DNA from: Devosia sp. 1566
GTDB lineage: Bacteria; Pseudomonadota; Alphaproteobacteria; Rhizobiales; Devosiaceae
Reading direction: 5' to 3'
Assembly (NCBI RefSeq): GCF_004005995.1
Contig: NZ_CP034767.1
Span: 2,046,001 to 2,110,000 of the forward strand
Length of the DNA stretch: 64,000 bases
Part shown: in pieces, positions 25,291 through 33,369 of the stretch
Numbering within the stretch: position 1 is the stretch's first letter
How the letters are laid out: each line of letters begins with the position of its first letter
Notes under the pieces: model-generated
Told to the model about the DNA's origin: nothing
The model's input: the letters and a program-made list of their open reading frames with translations, nothing else
The model's database searches: none
Position numbers and translations under genes: made by a program

Positions 25291-26049
25291 ATGTATGTGA
25301 TAGACGGCCGAACGGCACAGGTGTCGATTTTTACCTTCGGGAATTGCCATGTGCAATCTTCGGGCAGGTTGATCAATCCACCGTTCAACTTGCTGCGAAT
25401 TTTGGTCTACATCCTGCTTGAAGGACACGGAAAACCGGTTGTGCGACGGCGTATCGGCGATCTGATCTGGTCGGACAATGGCTCCGAACAGGCCAATGCC
25501 GATATCCGCCAAACGGTGGCGCGTATCCGCAAGTTCCAGGACGACAACAACTTCGAGTTGTTTTCTGCCGATCAACAGATGGCCTGGCTTAATCTGGACC
25601 AGAACATCTATATCGACTTGGCCGAATTCTTGGATATCGCCGCCAATCCCACCTCCAAGGGCTGCGTGCGGATGTGCGAGATCTATCGGGGGGAACTGCT
25701 GGAATCCCTGCGCTCGGCGGGCGAAGGGTTCGAGGAGTGGCTGGCCTTTCAGCGAACTGCCCTGCGTTACGAATTCATCAGTGCGGTCTCCCAGGCCATC
25801 GAGCTCGACACCGATCTAACGGCTCAGGAGCGCCATGCCTGTGCCACCCGCTTGCTACAGATCGACCCATATCATGAGGGCGCCCACCGCGCCTTGATGT
25901 ATGACGCGGCTGCCAAGGGCCAGTTCTCGTTCGTCAAGCAACTCTTCAATGATTGCAGCAAGCGGCTGCGGGAGGAGCTGGGTGTAGGGCCCGATGACGA
26001 AACAGTACGGCTTTACCGCGAACTGATCAGCAGAAGCCCTACCGCCTAG
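25291..26049 (+). CDS. SARP-like transcriptional regulator with a BTAD domain
   Basis: A 252-residue protein with an N-terminal winged-helix-like part (about 10-100, with LINPPFNLLRILVYILLEG and VVRRRIGDLIWSD) followed by a helical BTAD domain (about 105-245, with CEIYRGELLES, EEWLAFQRTALRYEF, RLLQIDPYHEGAHRALMYDAAAKGQ and RLREELGVGPDDETVRLYREL). This is the layout of SARP/OmpR-wing regulators, best known from actinobacteria but also found in Rhizobiales. There is no ATPase domain. The 3' end overlaps convergent lhgO in a CTAG at 26046-26049. The target is unknown; the neighbouring LuxR protein and polysaccharide cluster are the obvious candidates. Confidence 0.8.
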   Translation: MYVIDGRTAQVSIFTFGNCHVQSSGRLINPPFNLLRILVYILLEGHGKPVVRRRIGDLIWSDNGSEQANADIRQTVARIRKFQDDNNFELFSADQQMAWLNLDQNIYIDLAEFLDIAANPTSKGCVRMCEIYRGELLESLRSAGEGFEEWLAFQRTALRYEFISAVSQAIELDTDLTAQERHACATRLLQIDPYHEGAHRALMYDAAAKGQFSFVKQLFNDCSKRLREELGVGPDDETVRLYRELISRSPTA

Positions 26050-27242
26050 TTCGCCGCTTCGAGCACTTCGCGCGCGATGTGATCGCCGATCGGCAGGGCC
26101 GATGTTGCCGCGGGAGATGGTGCATTGCACACATGCAGCATGCGCTCCCCCCGCAGCAGCAGGAAATCCTGCACCATGGTCCCGTCGCGCCGCACCGCCT
26201 GCGCCCTGATGCCCGCCGGCATCGGGGTCAGGTCTTGGAGGGTGAGCGACGGGCAGTACTTGCGGCACGCCTCCAGATAGCGCCGCCGGAACAGGCTATT
26301 GGCCATTTCCTCGGCGCCCGCCCGAAAATGGCGGCCCATCGTGCGCCAGAACCCCGGAAACCCCACCGCTGCCGCGATGTCGGGCAGGGAGACCGCGCCC
26401 TTGTTGTAGCCCTCGCGCGCCAGGCCCAGCACCGCATTGGGCCCTACGCTCACCCCACCGCCGATCATCGGCGTCAGGTGAATGCCCAGAAACGGCAAAT
26501 CGGGGTCGGGCACTGGATAGATCATGGCCCTCACCACCTGGTCGCGCTGGCTGGCGAGCCGGTAGTATTCCCCGCGAAACGGCACGATGGCAAAGTCTAC
26601 CTCAAGGCCCGCCATGCGCGCCACCCGGTCCGATTGCAGCCCGGCGCAGGCGACCAACTGCCCGGCCGTGAACGGCACGCCTTCCGCTGACAACTCCACC
26701 CAGCGGCCGCGCGCCTGAATATAGTCCGCCGTTGTCGATAACCGGATCTCGGCCCCCGCTTCCGCCAGCTCGACCGCCAGCGCCGCAAGGATCTGCTTGT
26801 AGTCGACAATGGCCGAACTCCTGACCAGCAGGGCGCTCAGGCCGGTGATATTGGGCTCGATCGCCTCAATGCCAGCGCGGTCGAGCAGCTCCACCGCAAT
26901 CCCGTTTTCCTCCGCCCGCTGGTGCAGCTTGGCCAGCCGCTCCACCTCAAGTGCATTGGTCGCCACGATCAGCTTTCCGCGTTCCTCAAAGGCAATGCCC
27001 TGCTCGCGGCAATATTGCTTGGTCCGCGCCATACCCTCCTTGCACAGCCGGGCCTTGAGGCTCCCCGGCGCATAATAAATGCCCGAATGGATCACCCCCG
27101 AATTGCGACCTGTCTGGTGCTGCCCGAGGCTGGCTTCCTTTTCCAGCAACACCAGCGTAGCGCCTGGCCGCTTGGCCAACAGCGCCTTGGCCGTCGCCAG
27201 GCCGACAATGCCGCCCCCGATCACACAGAAATCGTAATGCAT
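26046..27242 (-). CDS. lhgO: L-2-hydroxyglutarate oxidase/dehydrogenase
   Basis: A 398-residue FAD-dependent oxidoreductase converting L-2-hydroxyglutarate to 2-oxoglutarate, probably passing electrons to the quinone pool. The dinucleotide motif DFCVIGGGIVGLATA lies at the N-terminus. Diagnostic LhgO stretches are HQTGRNSGVIHSGIYYAPGS, VPFRGEYYRL, IYPVPDPDLPFLGIHLT, VSVGPNAVL and, at the end, CNAPSPAATSALPIG. Similarity to E. coli LhgO (formerly YgaF) runs end to end. I took the ATG at 27242, where the family begins; the frame stays open for 20 codons more. It stands alone on this strand. Confidence 0.93.
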   Translation of the reverse strand: MHYDFCVIGGGIVGLATAKALLAKRPGATLVLLEKEASLGQHQTGRNSGVIHSGIYYAPGSLKARLCKEGMARTKQYCREQGIAFEERGKLIVATNALEVERLAKLHQRAEENGIAVELLDRAGIEAIEPNITGLSALLVRSSAIVDYKQILAALAVELAEAGAEIRLSTTADYIQARGRWVELSAEGVPFTAGQLVACAGLQSDRVARMAGLEVDFAIVPFRGEYYRLASQRDQVVRAMIYPVPDPDLPFLGIHLTPMIGGGVSVGPNAVLGLAREGYNKGAVSLPDIAAAVGFPGFWRTMGRHFRAGAEEMANSLFRRRYLEACRKYCPSLTLQDLTPMPAGIRAQAVRRDGTMVQDFLLLRGERMLHVCNAPSPAATSALPIGDHIAREVLEAAN

Positions 27243-27463
27243 GCTGCTCGGTCCGCTTTGGCGCGCGATCGCTCGAGGAGGGATGCTCACCACTACGCTC
27301 ATCCTCGCTTGCCCGCCAAGCCAATCATAGTGATTGCCCGGTTAATCCCGAGCCGGCGCCGCGATGAACCCATCGCGCCGGCTCCGCGTTTATCGCCCTT
27401 GCCGACCGCTCACGCCGATCCCATTGTCGGTGCTATCCGGCTCATGCCCCCTGGAGGTTGCCC

Positions 27464-28060
27464 ATGCGTATCGCCGTATTTGGAACTGGTGAGGTCGGTT
27501 CGGCCGTTGCCGGCAAGCTCAAATCCCTCGGCCATGACGTCGTGTTCGGTTCGCGCCATCCTCGCGCCGCTCAGCATGGCATCCCCGTCCTCAGCCATTC
27601 GGAGGCGGCCGCACACGGCGAATGGGTGGTCAATGCCCTTCACGGCGAAGACGCCATGGCGATCCTGCCGCCCCTGCCCCTTGCCGGCAAGCTCCTAATC
27701 GATATCGGCAACTTCCAATCCGTCATCACGGGCCCCCTCACCCATACGCTGGGCGAAAGCTTGCAGGAGGCGCTGCCCGACACCCGTGTGGTCAAGACGC
27801 TCAACTTCGTCAGCGCCCAACTGATGGGGGCCCCCGAACGCCTGTCGGCGCCCCACACTATGTTTATTGCGGCCAATGACGCAGGAGCCCGCGCCGCAGT
27901 CACCGAACTGCTGCAGGATTTCGGCTGGCGCGACATCCTGGCTCTGGGCGACTTGACGGCCTGCCGGGCCATGGAAAGCCTCGCGCCCATGTGGATCCGG
28001 CTCTACGAGACCCTTGGCCATGTTTATTTCAATATCGCCATAGTCCGCGATCCCGTCTGA
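27464..28060 (+). CDS. NADPH-dependent F420-reductase-like NAD(P)-binding protein
   Basis: A 198-residue single Rossmann-domain protein starting RIAVFGTGEVGSAVAGKL. It has SRHP at the cofactor-phosphate position, which suggests NADP, and further on LIDIGNFQSV and VVKTLNFVSAQLM. This matches the short F420_oxidored/NADP-oxidoreductase-coenzyme-F420-dependent family, widespread in bacteria that do not make F420, where the substrate is unknown. The ATG has a GGAGG site six bases upstream. It appears to be monocistronic and is divergent from lhgO. Confidence 0.8.
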   Translation: MRIAVFGTGEVGSAVAGKLKSLGHDVVFGSRHPRAAQHGIPVLSHSEAAAHGEWVVNALHGEDAMAILPPLPLAGKLLIDIGNFQSVITGPLTHTLGESLQEALPDTRVVKTLNFVSAQLMGAPERLSAPHTMFIAANDAGARAAVTELLQDFGWRDILALGDLTACRAMESLAPMWIRLYETLGHVYFNIAIVRDPV

Positions 28061-28068
28061 ACGGGGCG

Positions 28069-28656
28069 CTACTCCGCCCCTTTTCGCACCACCTCTACCT
28101 GGAGCGAGCCTGCGGGCAACGGCGCCAGCAGTTCCGCTTCCGGCCGTGTCAGGAACAGCCAGGCTGCCCAGTCCTTGGGCCGCAACACGCAAATTTGCCG
28201 GTCATGGATCGGTGCGATGTCGGGGCCGGGCTCTGTGGTGAGCATGGTAAAGCTCAGCGCCCCGTCTTCCGCCTCGCTCCACAACCCGGCAATTCCCATC
28301 ACGGGCGAGTCGCGCAGCGCAAAACGGTACTTGGTCTTGGGATATTTGCTGCCGGTGAATTCAAAGAACCCCGACAGTACCACCACGCAGCGCCGCGAAT
28401 CCGCAAAATGCCGGCCATCGGATTTGAAGTTGAACACGGGCCCCGCCTTGGGCCGCGGCGGCGGAAAGCCGAAGCGCATCAGCACCAGTTCCACCCCGTT
28501 GCCTGCGGCGCGCAGCACCGGCCCCTCATCGCCGATGCGGATATCATCGGCCCGGATCAGCGCCGCTTCGGGCTCCCCCGCTACGCCCACCTCCAGCGCC
28601 GCAATCGCCCGCGCATAGTCCGCCTGGCTGACATGTTGTTCATAGTCGTTGCACAT
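28069..28656 (-). CDS. SOS-response-associated peptidase (SRAP, YedK/HMCES-like)
   Basis: A 195-residue SRAP protein. SRAP proteins bind single-stranded DNA and form a thiazolidine crosslink with abasic sites through the cysteine exposed after removal of the start methionine. The ATG at 28656 is chosen because it puts that cysteine at position 2 (MCNDYE), as the mechanism needs; the frame is open 12 codons upstream. The active-site glutamate fits GFFEFTG and the histidine IHDRQ. MCNDYE instead of MCGRF marks the branch seen in Rhizobiales. No SOS box is visible upstream. Confidence 0.88.
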   Translation of the reverse strand: MCNDYEQHVSQADYARAIAALEVGVAGEPEAALIRADDIRIGDEGPVLRAAGNGVELVLMRFGFPPPRPKAGPVFNFKSDGRHFADSRRCVVVLSGFFEFTGSKYPKTKYRFALRDSPVMGIAGLWSEAEDGALSFTMLTTEPGPDIAPIHDRQICVLRPKDWAAWLFLTRPEAELLAPLPAGSLQVEVVRKGAE

Positions 28657-28788
28657 GGCCATGAGCAAACCACGCCGCCTTAACGGGTTCAACTTTTCTG
28701 CGCGGCCGTGCTGCCCCTCAAGGGCTGAAACCCTTCAAAACCGGGCCCTCCATCACCATATAAGTGGCTGAAAACCGGAGCTAAAAGG

Positions 28789-29094
28789 ATGTTTAACGAA
28801 ACCACGTTTCGGCGCCATGCCGAAGAAACCTTGGCCTTGTCAGCCAGGCTCAAGCAGGTCCGGCGCCTGTTCAAGACGGAAGGTGGTCACCTCACCAATG
28901 CCGGCCGCGCCATTGTCGCCGAGGGCCTCAAGCAGGGCATGACCACCGCCGATCTGGCCGAACTGCTCGAGGTCAATCCAGCCGTGGTGCGTTACCATGC
29001 CCGCCAGCTCGGCCACGCCCTCCAGGGTGAACTGCGCCTGCGCCCGGCCCGCCGCGATCCCGCCCAACCCCAGCGCCTGCTCCAAGCAAGCTGA
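28789..29094 (+). CDS. Small helix-turn-helix-like hypothetical protein
   Basis: A 101-residue protein that I do not recognise. Its middle, HLTNAGRAIVAEGLKQGMTTADLAELLEVNPAVVRYHARQ, reads as a tri-helical DNA-binding unit: residues 57-83 have the helix-turn-helix pattern of repressors and sigma factors. The N-terminus is helical and charged and the C-terminus basic. A moderate start (AGGATG) and its own promoter region support expression. It is not related in sequence to its neighbours. Confidence 0.55.
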   Translation: MFNETTFRRHAEETLALSARLKQVRRLFKTEGGHLTNAGRAIVAEGLKQGMTTADLAELLEVNPAVVRYHARQLGHALQGELRLRPARRDPAQPQRLLQAS

Positions 29095-29577
29095 CCCGTT
29101 CGCTCGATCTGGGCTGGCCCGTCGGCTCCCGGCAAGCGGGGCCGCCCGCTCAACTTATCCCCGGTGCCAAAAGCTCGGTTATTGTTGCCCCATCTTCATG
29201 CGCAACTGCGCGGTCGCGACGAACGGTCGGCATGGGGAGGCCGGATGGCATGGGGGTCGCTCCATGTCCTGTGGTTTAAAGGATGATCTGTGACCCGATT
29301 TGAGCCCCCGGGTTTTTCTTTCGGCACGGGCTTAAGCCGAGGACGGTCCTTTCCATAGAGTCTCCGGGATAGCATGGGGCAAGGCTTGCTTCACCTATAC
29401 CTTTTGCCGGACGACCGGCACCGAGGCGATCCTTGCCCCATGTCGCAGCCGCTGGCCCTTGGCCGAGCGGAGATTTGGCACGTCCGCATTCCCGCCCCGC
29501 AAATAAATTGATCGCCATTGTCGCGCCCCCGCGGCCCCAATCGTCTATAATCAGGCAAAAGCTTGGAGGAGCAGGCG
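29095..29577. other. Intergenic region of 483 bp with a strong RNA-like structure
   Basis: No protein gene is seen. The region holds CCCGGG followed by a T-rich run (around 29308-29320), the palindrome GGCTTAAGCC near 29328-29338, and a long closed stem at 29373-29442 described separately. TATAAT at 29546-29551 lies 26 bp before the transporter start and could be its -10 box, although no good -35 is spaced for it. Confidence 0.45.
29373..29442. other. Structured element: 12-bp perfect stem enclosing a second hairpin
   Basis: CATGGGGCAAGG at 29373-29384 is exactly complementary to CCTTGCCCCATG at 29431-29442. Inside is a second perfect hairpin, TGCCGG at 29405-29410 and CCGGCA at 29415-29420, closed by the tetraloop ACGA. 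No T-run follows, so this is not a simple terminator. It could be a small RNA, a 5' leader element, or an operator. No known RNA family (6S, SRP, RNase P, tmRNA) is recognised. Confidence 0.4.
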
Positions 29578-30795
29578 ATGGAGCGTGGTTATGGTTGGGT
29601 GATCGTCGGCGCCGGCGCCGTGATCACCTGTGTGGCGGCGGGCTCGATGTTTGCCCTGCCCGTTTATCTGCAGCCCATTGCCGATGACACCGGCTGGAGC
29701 CGCGCCGGCATCTCGCTGGCCATGACCATGGGCTTTCTCGTCATGGGTGTAGCCGGCTTTGCCTGGGGCACGGTCACCGACCGCATCGGGGCCCGTCCGG
29801 TTGTGCTGCTCGCCTCCTGCATCCTGGGCTTCGGGCTCCTCGTCGCCAGCCGCGCCCCCAATCTCCTGGTCTTCCAGCTGGCCTATGGCGGGGTCATGGG
29901 CGCCTCGATCGGCGCCTTCTTCGCGCCCATCATGGCCACGACGATCGGCTGGTTCAATCAGAACCGCGGCCTTGCCGTCGCGCTGGTGTCGATCGGCGGC
30001 GGCGTGGCGCCCATGGTCGTCACCCCGCTCGCCAGCGTGCTCATCACCGCCTATGGCTGGCGCTCGGCCATGCTGCTCACCGCCATTGTTGCCTGGGCCA
30101 TTCTCCTGCCCACAGCCCTGCTGATCCGCCGCGCTCCGGCCGAAGCCCCCGCTTCCGAGCCAACTCAAAACGCTACCAGCACAGCGCCCAAGGGCTCGAT
30201 CGGCACCGTCCTGCGCACCCCGCAATTCGTCGTCCTCGCCGGCACCTTCTTCCTCTGCTGTGCCGCCCATTCCGGCCCCATCTTCCACACCGTCTCCTAC
30301 GCCATGCTCTGCGGCGCCTCCTCCCTCGCTGCCGCCAGCATCTATAGCGTAGAGGGTCTGGCGGGCCTCTTTGGGCGCCTCATCTTCGGTCTCCTCGCCG
30401 ACCGGCTCGGCGTCAAGCGCATCATCATCGGCGGCCTCTTGCTTCAGGCAGCCGGCATCTACACCTATATCTATGTGACGCAGATCACCGATTTCTACAT
30501 GCTCGCCGCCGTGCTCGGCCTCGCCTATGGCGGCGTCATGCCTCTCTATGCCGTGCTGGCCCGCGACTACTTCCCCGCCCATGTCATGGGCACGGTTCTG
30601 GGCGGCATCACCATGACCTCCAGCATCGGCATGGCCTTCGGGCCCATTGGCGGCGGCTGGATCTTCGATACCTTCGGCGATTACCACTGGCTCTATATCG
30701 CCTCCGCCCTGATCGGGCTTGCAGCGGCAGCCGTCGCCCTCGCCTTCCCGCGACCGAGCCAACCCTCCGGGCGCCTCGAGCCGATGCCGGCCTGA
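29578..30795 (+). CDS. Major facilitator superfamily transporter (MCT/OFA-like)
   Basis: A 405-residue, twelve-segment MFS carrier. It begins RGYGWVIVGAGAVITCVAAG and has YLQPIADDTGWSRAGIS, the W-S-R pattern of the monocarboxylate-porter/oxalate-formate-antiporter branch. Motif A is GTVTDRIGARPVVL after helix 2 and GLLADRLGVKRII after helix 8. Substrates in that branch are small organic acids, so an organic-acid carrier is a mild inference. The ATG at 29578 follows GGAGGA by seven bases. It is monocistronic; the next gene is convergent and ends 5 bp away. Confidence 0.85.
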   Translation: MERGYGWVIVGAGAVITCVAAGSMFALPVYLQPIADDTGWSRAGISLAMTMGFLVMGVAGFAWGTVTDRIGARPVVLLASCILGFGLLVASRAPNLLVFQLAYGGVMGASIGAFFAPIMATTIGWFNQNRGLAVALVSIGGGVAPMVVTPLASVLITAYGWRSAMLLTAIVAWAILLPTALLIRRAPAEAPASEPTQNATSTAPKGSIGTVLRTPQFVVLAGTFFLCCAAHSGPIFHTVSYAMLCGASSLAAASIYSVEGLAGLFGRLIFGLLADRLGVKRIIIGGLLLQAAGIYTYIYVTQITDFYMLAAVLGLAYGGVMPLYAVLARDYFPAHVMGTVLGGITMTSSIGMAFGPIGGGWIFDTFGDYHWLYIASALIGLAAAAVALAFPRPSQPSGRLEPMPA

Positions 30796-30800
30796 GGGAG

Positions 30801-31364
30801 CTAAACGGCGCGGCGCACCTGCTCGAGATATTTCTCCCGCTGCGCCGCGCTCGACGTCTTGATGCCGCCGAATCGGGTGACCTTGACCGGCCTGATCCCG
30901 CAAAACTGCAGCACCGCGTTCTTGACCGTCGCCACATCGCTGTTGCGATAAGCCAGCAGCAGATAGATCGAGGGCCCGTCCGAAGTGGTGAAGAGCTGCG
31001 CGTCGCGCCCCTTCAGCAGCTTGTCCCAGAAAGGGTCATTCTCGTGGTAGCTGAAGGCCTGCCCCGGCAGGATCGCTCGGTCGAAAAAGCCCTTGAGCAG
31101 CGCCGGCACCGATCCCCACCACACCGGATAAAACAGCACGATCCGTTCGCACCATTCGATATTCTCTTGCGCGGCCTTGAGGTCGGGCTCCAGCTCCTGG
31201 ATCACTTCATAGCCATGCCAGAGAACGGGGTCGAACTTGAGCTCGCCCAAATTATGCCGGCGCACCTCATGCCCCTTGGCCTCGGCGGCAGCTTGGTAGG
31301 CATCGGCGAGCGCTCCATTGAAACTCTCCGCATCGGGGTGTCCGAGAACAAGATAGATGCGCAT
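30801..31364 (-). CDS. NAD(P)H-dependent flavin oxidoreductase (quinone-reductase/KefF-like)
   Basis: A 187-residue flavodoxin-fold protein. It begins RIYLVLGHPDAESFNGALADA, with the FMN-phosphate-binding serine, and continues FYPVWWGSVPALLKGFFDRAILPGQAF, the P-x-W-W-x-x-P-A-x-L-K-G-F-x-D-R signature of NQO1/YwrO/KefF proteins. Two-electron reduction of quinones or related electrophiles is the expected role. The ATG at 31364 has GGAGGG upstream; a 45-codon open extension is ignored. No potassium-efflux gene lies beside it, so a KefF ancillary role is unlikely. Confidence 0.87.
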   Translation of the reverse strand: MRIYLVLGHPDAESFNGALADAYQAAAEAKGHEVRRHNLGELKFDPVLWHGYEVIQELEPDLKAAQENIEWCERIVLFYPVWWGSVPALLKGFFDRAILPGQAFSYHENDPFWDKLLKGRDAQLFTTSDGPSIYLLLAYRNSDVATVKNAVLQFCGIRPVKVTRFGGIKTSSAAQREKYLEQVRRAV

Positions 31365-31449
31365 GGCGGCCCTCCGATCTTTGGCACTGCCCGATCCTGC
31401 CGGGCCGTCTGCTTCCAGTGTTGACCAGCCAACTCCCTCACGCAACCGC

Positions 31450-31959
31450 TCAGGCCTCGCCCAGCACCTTGCGCCATATCTGCCATTCGCGCCGGGCATC
31501 CTCCTGCGCCCGGTGGGCCACTGGCTGACTGGCCGCTTCCGCCCGCGCCGCTTCGATCACCGCCTGTGCCTCATCGGGCCCCAGTCCTCGACTTGCCGCG
31601 GCCTCAGCAAAGGCCAGGTCCGTTGCTTCCAGCCGCACCAGATGCCGTGGATGCCCTGCCGCTCGCAGCAACATGCTTAGCCAATGCCCATCCCAGGATG
31701 GGGCGCTGGCAAACACGCGGTTGCCATCCCAAAGCTGCAGCACCCGCTCGCAGGCTTCCGTCGCCTCAACACCCTTATCCACCAGCTCTTCCCGCGTGAT
31801 ATGATGGATAGCCTCGGCACCCGGATCCCAATCGGTCCATCCCGGTGCCGGTTTGATCAGGAGGCTTTCGCCGCTGCCGTCTTCCCGCACCCAGCCCACT
31901 TCGATCGGATAGCTCTGTTTTTCCAGCGATGATGCCTCGAAGTCGAGAAATACGAGCAC
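31450..31959 (-). CDS. DEDDh-type 3'-5' exonuclease domain protein
   Basis: A 169-residue single-domain exonuclease of the DnaQ/RNase T fold. Exo I is VFLDFEASSL (D6, E8), Exo II falls around SWDGHW, and Exo III is HRAQEDA, with the H-x4-D spacing (H148, D153) that defines the DEDDh group. HHITREEL near residue 52 resembles the H-x-I-T motif of DnaQ-like proteins. It has no polymerase or helicase attached, so a role in RNA trimming or DNA repair is open. It lies 3 bp downstream of the MscS-type channel gene and is probably cotranscribed. Confidence 0.8.
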   Translation of the reverse strand: MLVFLDFEASSLEKQSYPIEVGWVREDGSGESLLIKPAPGWTDWDPGAEAIHHITREELVDKGVEATEACERVLQLWDGNRVFASAPSWDGHWLSMLLRAAGHPRHLVRLEATDLAFAEAAASRGLGPDEAQAVIEAARAEAASQPVAHRAQEDARREWQIWRKVLGEA

Positions 31960-31962
31960 GAG

Positions 31963-33261
31963 TTACACTTCCTTTTCGAGGCGCAACGGGGTTTTGAACC
32001 GCACATCCTGCTGCGGGAACGGGATCTCGATCCCTTCCACCTTGAACGCGTCCCACAGCGCCAGCAGCACTTGCCCGCGCACATTGGTCAGCCCGTTTTG
32101 TGGGTCGTTGATCCAGAACCGCAATTTGAAGTCCAGCGACGATGCTCCGAATGCGGTCATCCAGCACACCGGCTCCTTGAAGGCGCTCACCCGCTCGACC
32201 CCCCGGGCAGCGGCAATGGCCACGGCCGTGACATGATGGGGATCGGATTCGTAACTGACGCCGAACTCCACATCGATGCGCACATTCTGGTCCGAATAGC
32301 TCCAGTTGATCACCTGCTGGGTAATGAAATCCTCGTTCGGGATCAGGTATTTGCGCCCATCCCGCGTCACCACCGACACAAAGCGTGCCCGCAATTCGGT
32401 GATCCAGCCAAAGGTCTCGCCCACCTCGATCGTGTCGCCCGGCTTCACCGAGCGATCAAGGAGGATCAGGATGCCAGAGATGAAGTTGGACACGACCTTC
32501 TGCAGGCCAAAGCCGATGCCAACACCGACAGCGCCCGAAATCACGGTCAGGGCCGTCAGGTCCACCCCGGTCGCTGTGAGCGCAAAGGCGCCCGCCCCGA
32601 TCACCAGCACAATGCGGATCAGCTTGGACAACAGCACCTTGCCCGAAGCCGACATATCATCGGCGCGCGCAATCCGGCCCTCGATCACATGGCTGATAAA
32701 CAGCGCCAGCCACACGACCCCCGTGACCACCAGTGCCGCGCGGATCACCAGCAGCGCCGAAATGCGCACCTCGCCGATGCTGAACGCCAGATGGTCGAGC
32801 GCTTGAGCCACGGGCGTGCCGATCCCTAGCACCAGCACGGCCACATAGATCCAGCCGATCGCCGCCACCACCTGGGCCAAACTCCGATTGCGGATCAGCC
32901 GCGTGAGCACCGAAAGCACCAGCCAGGCCGCCGACAGCAGCAGCACGCTCGCTAGCAGTGCATCGGGAACATCGGCGGCGATCATGCTGAGGCGCATCAC
33001 GAACAGGGCGACCACAAACACCACCCAGCGCGAGCGCCGGATCGTGGCAATCACCAGTCGCAGCAAGTCGGGGTTGCCCTTTATGCTCCGGCCCCAGCGC
33101 TCCAGCCGCCGCTCCAGCGCCTTGCCGGCAAACCTCGCGATCACCCAAGCCAGGGCGATGAGCACCGCCTGCAGCAGCGTCCACTCGTTCCAGTAGAGCC
33201 CAAGGAAATCGCGCACCCAGCGCTCAACTGCGTTTCCCCACTGCGCCCATTGCTGCGGCAT
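31963..33261 (-). CDS. MscS-family mechanosensitive ion channel
   Basis: A 432-residue inner-membrane channel with an extended N-terminus: about six hydrophobic segments before the pore helix. The pore-lining helix and following domain are recognisable from LTVISGAVGVGIGFGLQKVVSNFISGILILLD, then RSVKPGDTIEVG and GWITELRARFVSVVTRDGR. The soluble beta/alpha domain ends RFWINDPQNG and EIPFPQQDV, as in MscS. It probably opens on membrane tension in osmotic down-shock. It precedes the small exonuclease gene with almost no gap and is divergent from uvsE. Confidence 0.9.
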   Translation of the reverse strand: MPQQWAQWGNAVERWVRDFLGLYWNEWTLLQAVLIALAWVIARFAGKALERRLERWGRSIKGNPDLLRLVIATIRRSRWVVFVVALFVMRLSMIAADVPDALLASVLLLSAAWLVLSVLTRLIRNRSLAQVVAAIGWIYVAVLVLGIGTPVAQALDHLAFSIGEVRISALLVIRAALVVTGVVWLALFISHVIEGRIARADDMSASGKVLLSKLIRIVLVIGAGAFALTATGVDLTALTVISGAVGVGIGFGLQKVVSNFISGILILLDRSVKPGDTIEVGETFGWITELRARFVSVVTRDGRKYLIPNEDFITQQVINWSYSDQNVRIDVEFGVSYESDPHHVTAVAIAAARGVERVSAFKEPVCWMTAFGASSLDFKLRFWINDPQNGLTNVRGQVLLALWDAFKVEGIEIPFPQQDVRFKTPLRLEKEV

Positions 33262-33369
33262 CGTGCCTGGTCCCTCGCCTGCCAGCTTAACGAGGCAGCC
33301 GGTGAATGGTTGTCATCCGTCAAGGGAACGCGCCGCCGGGCGCGGCATTCCCTTCTCCGGAGGTACCGG

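Noticed and set aside
29095..29577. 6S, SRP, tmRNA or RNase P RNA in the gap before the MFS gene
   Set aside because: None of the conserved sequence blocks of these RNAs is present, although the region is structured.
29551..30903. Minus-strand open frame of 450 codons
   Set aside because: Antisense to the MFS transporter, whose motif A copies and membrane segments are unmistakable; the antisense translation is a low-complexity run of Gly, Glu, His and Arg.
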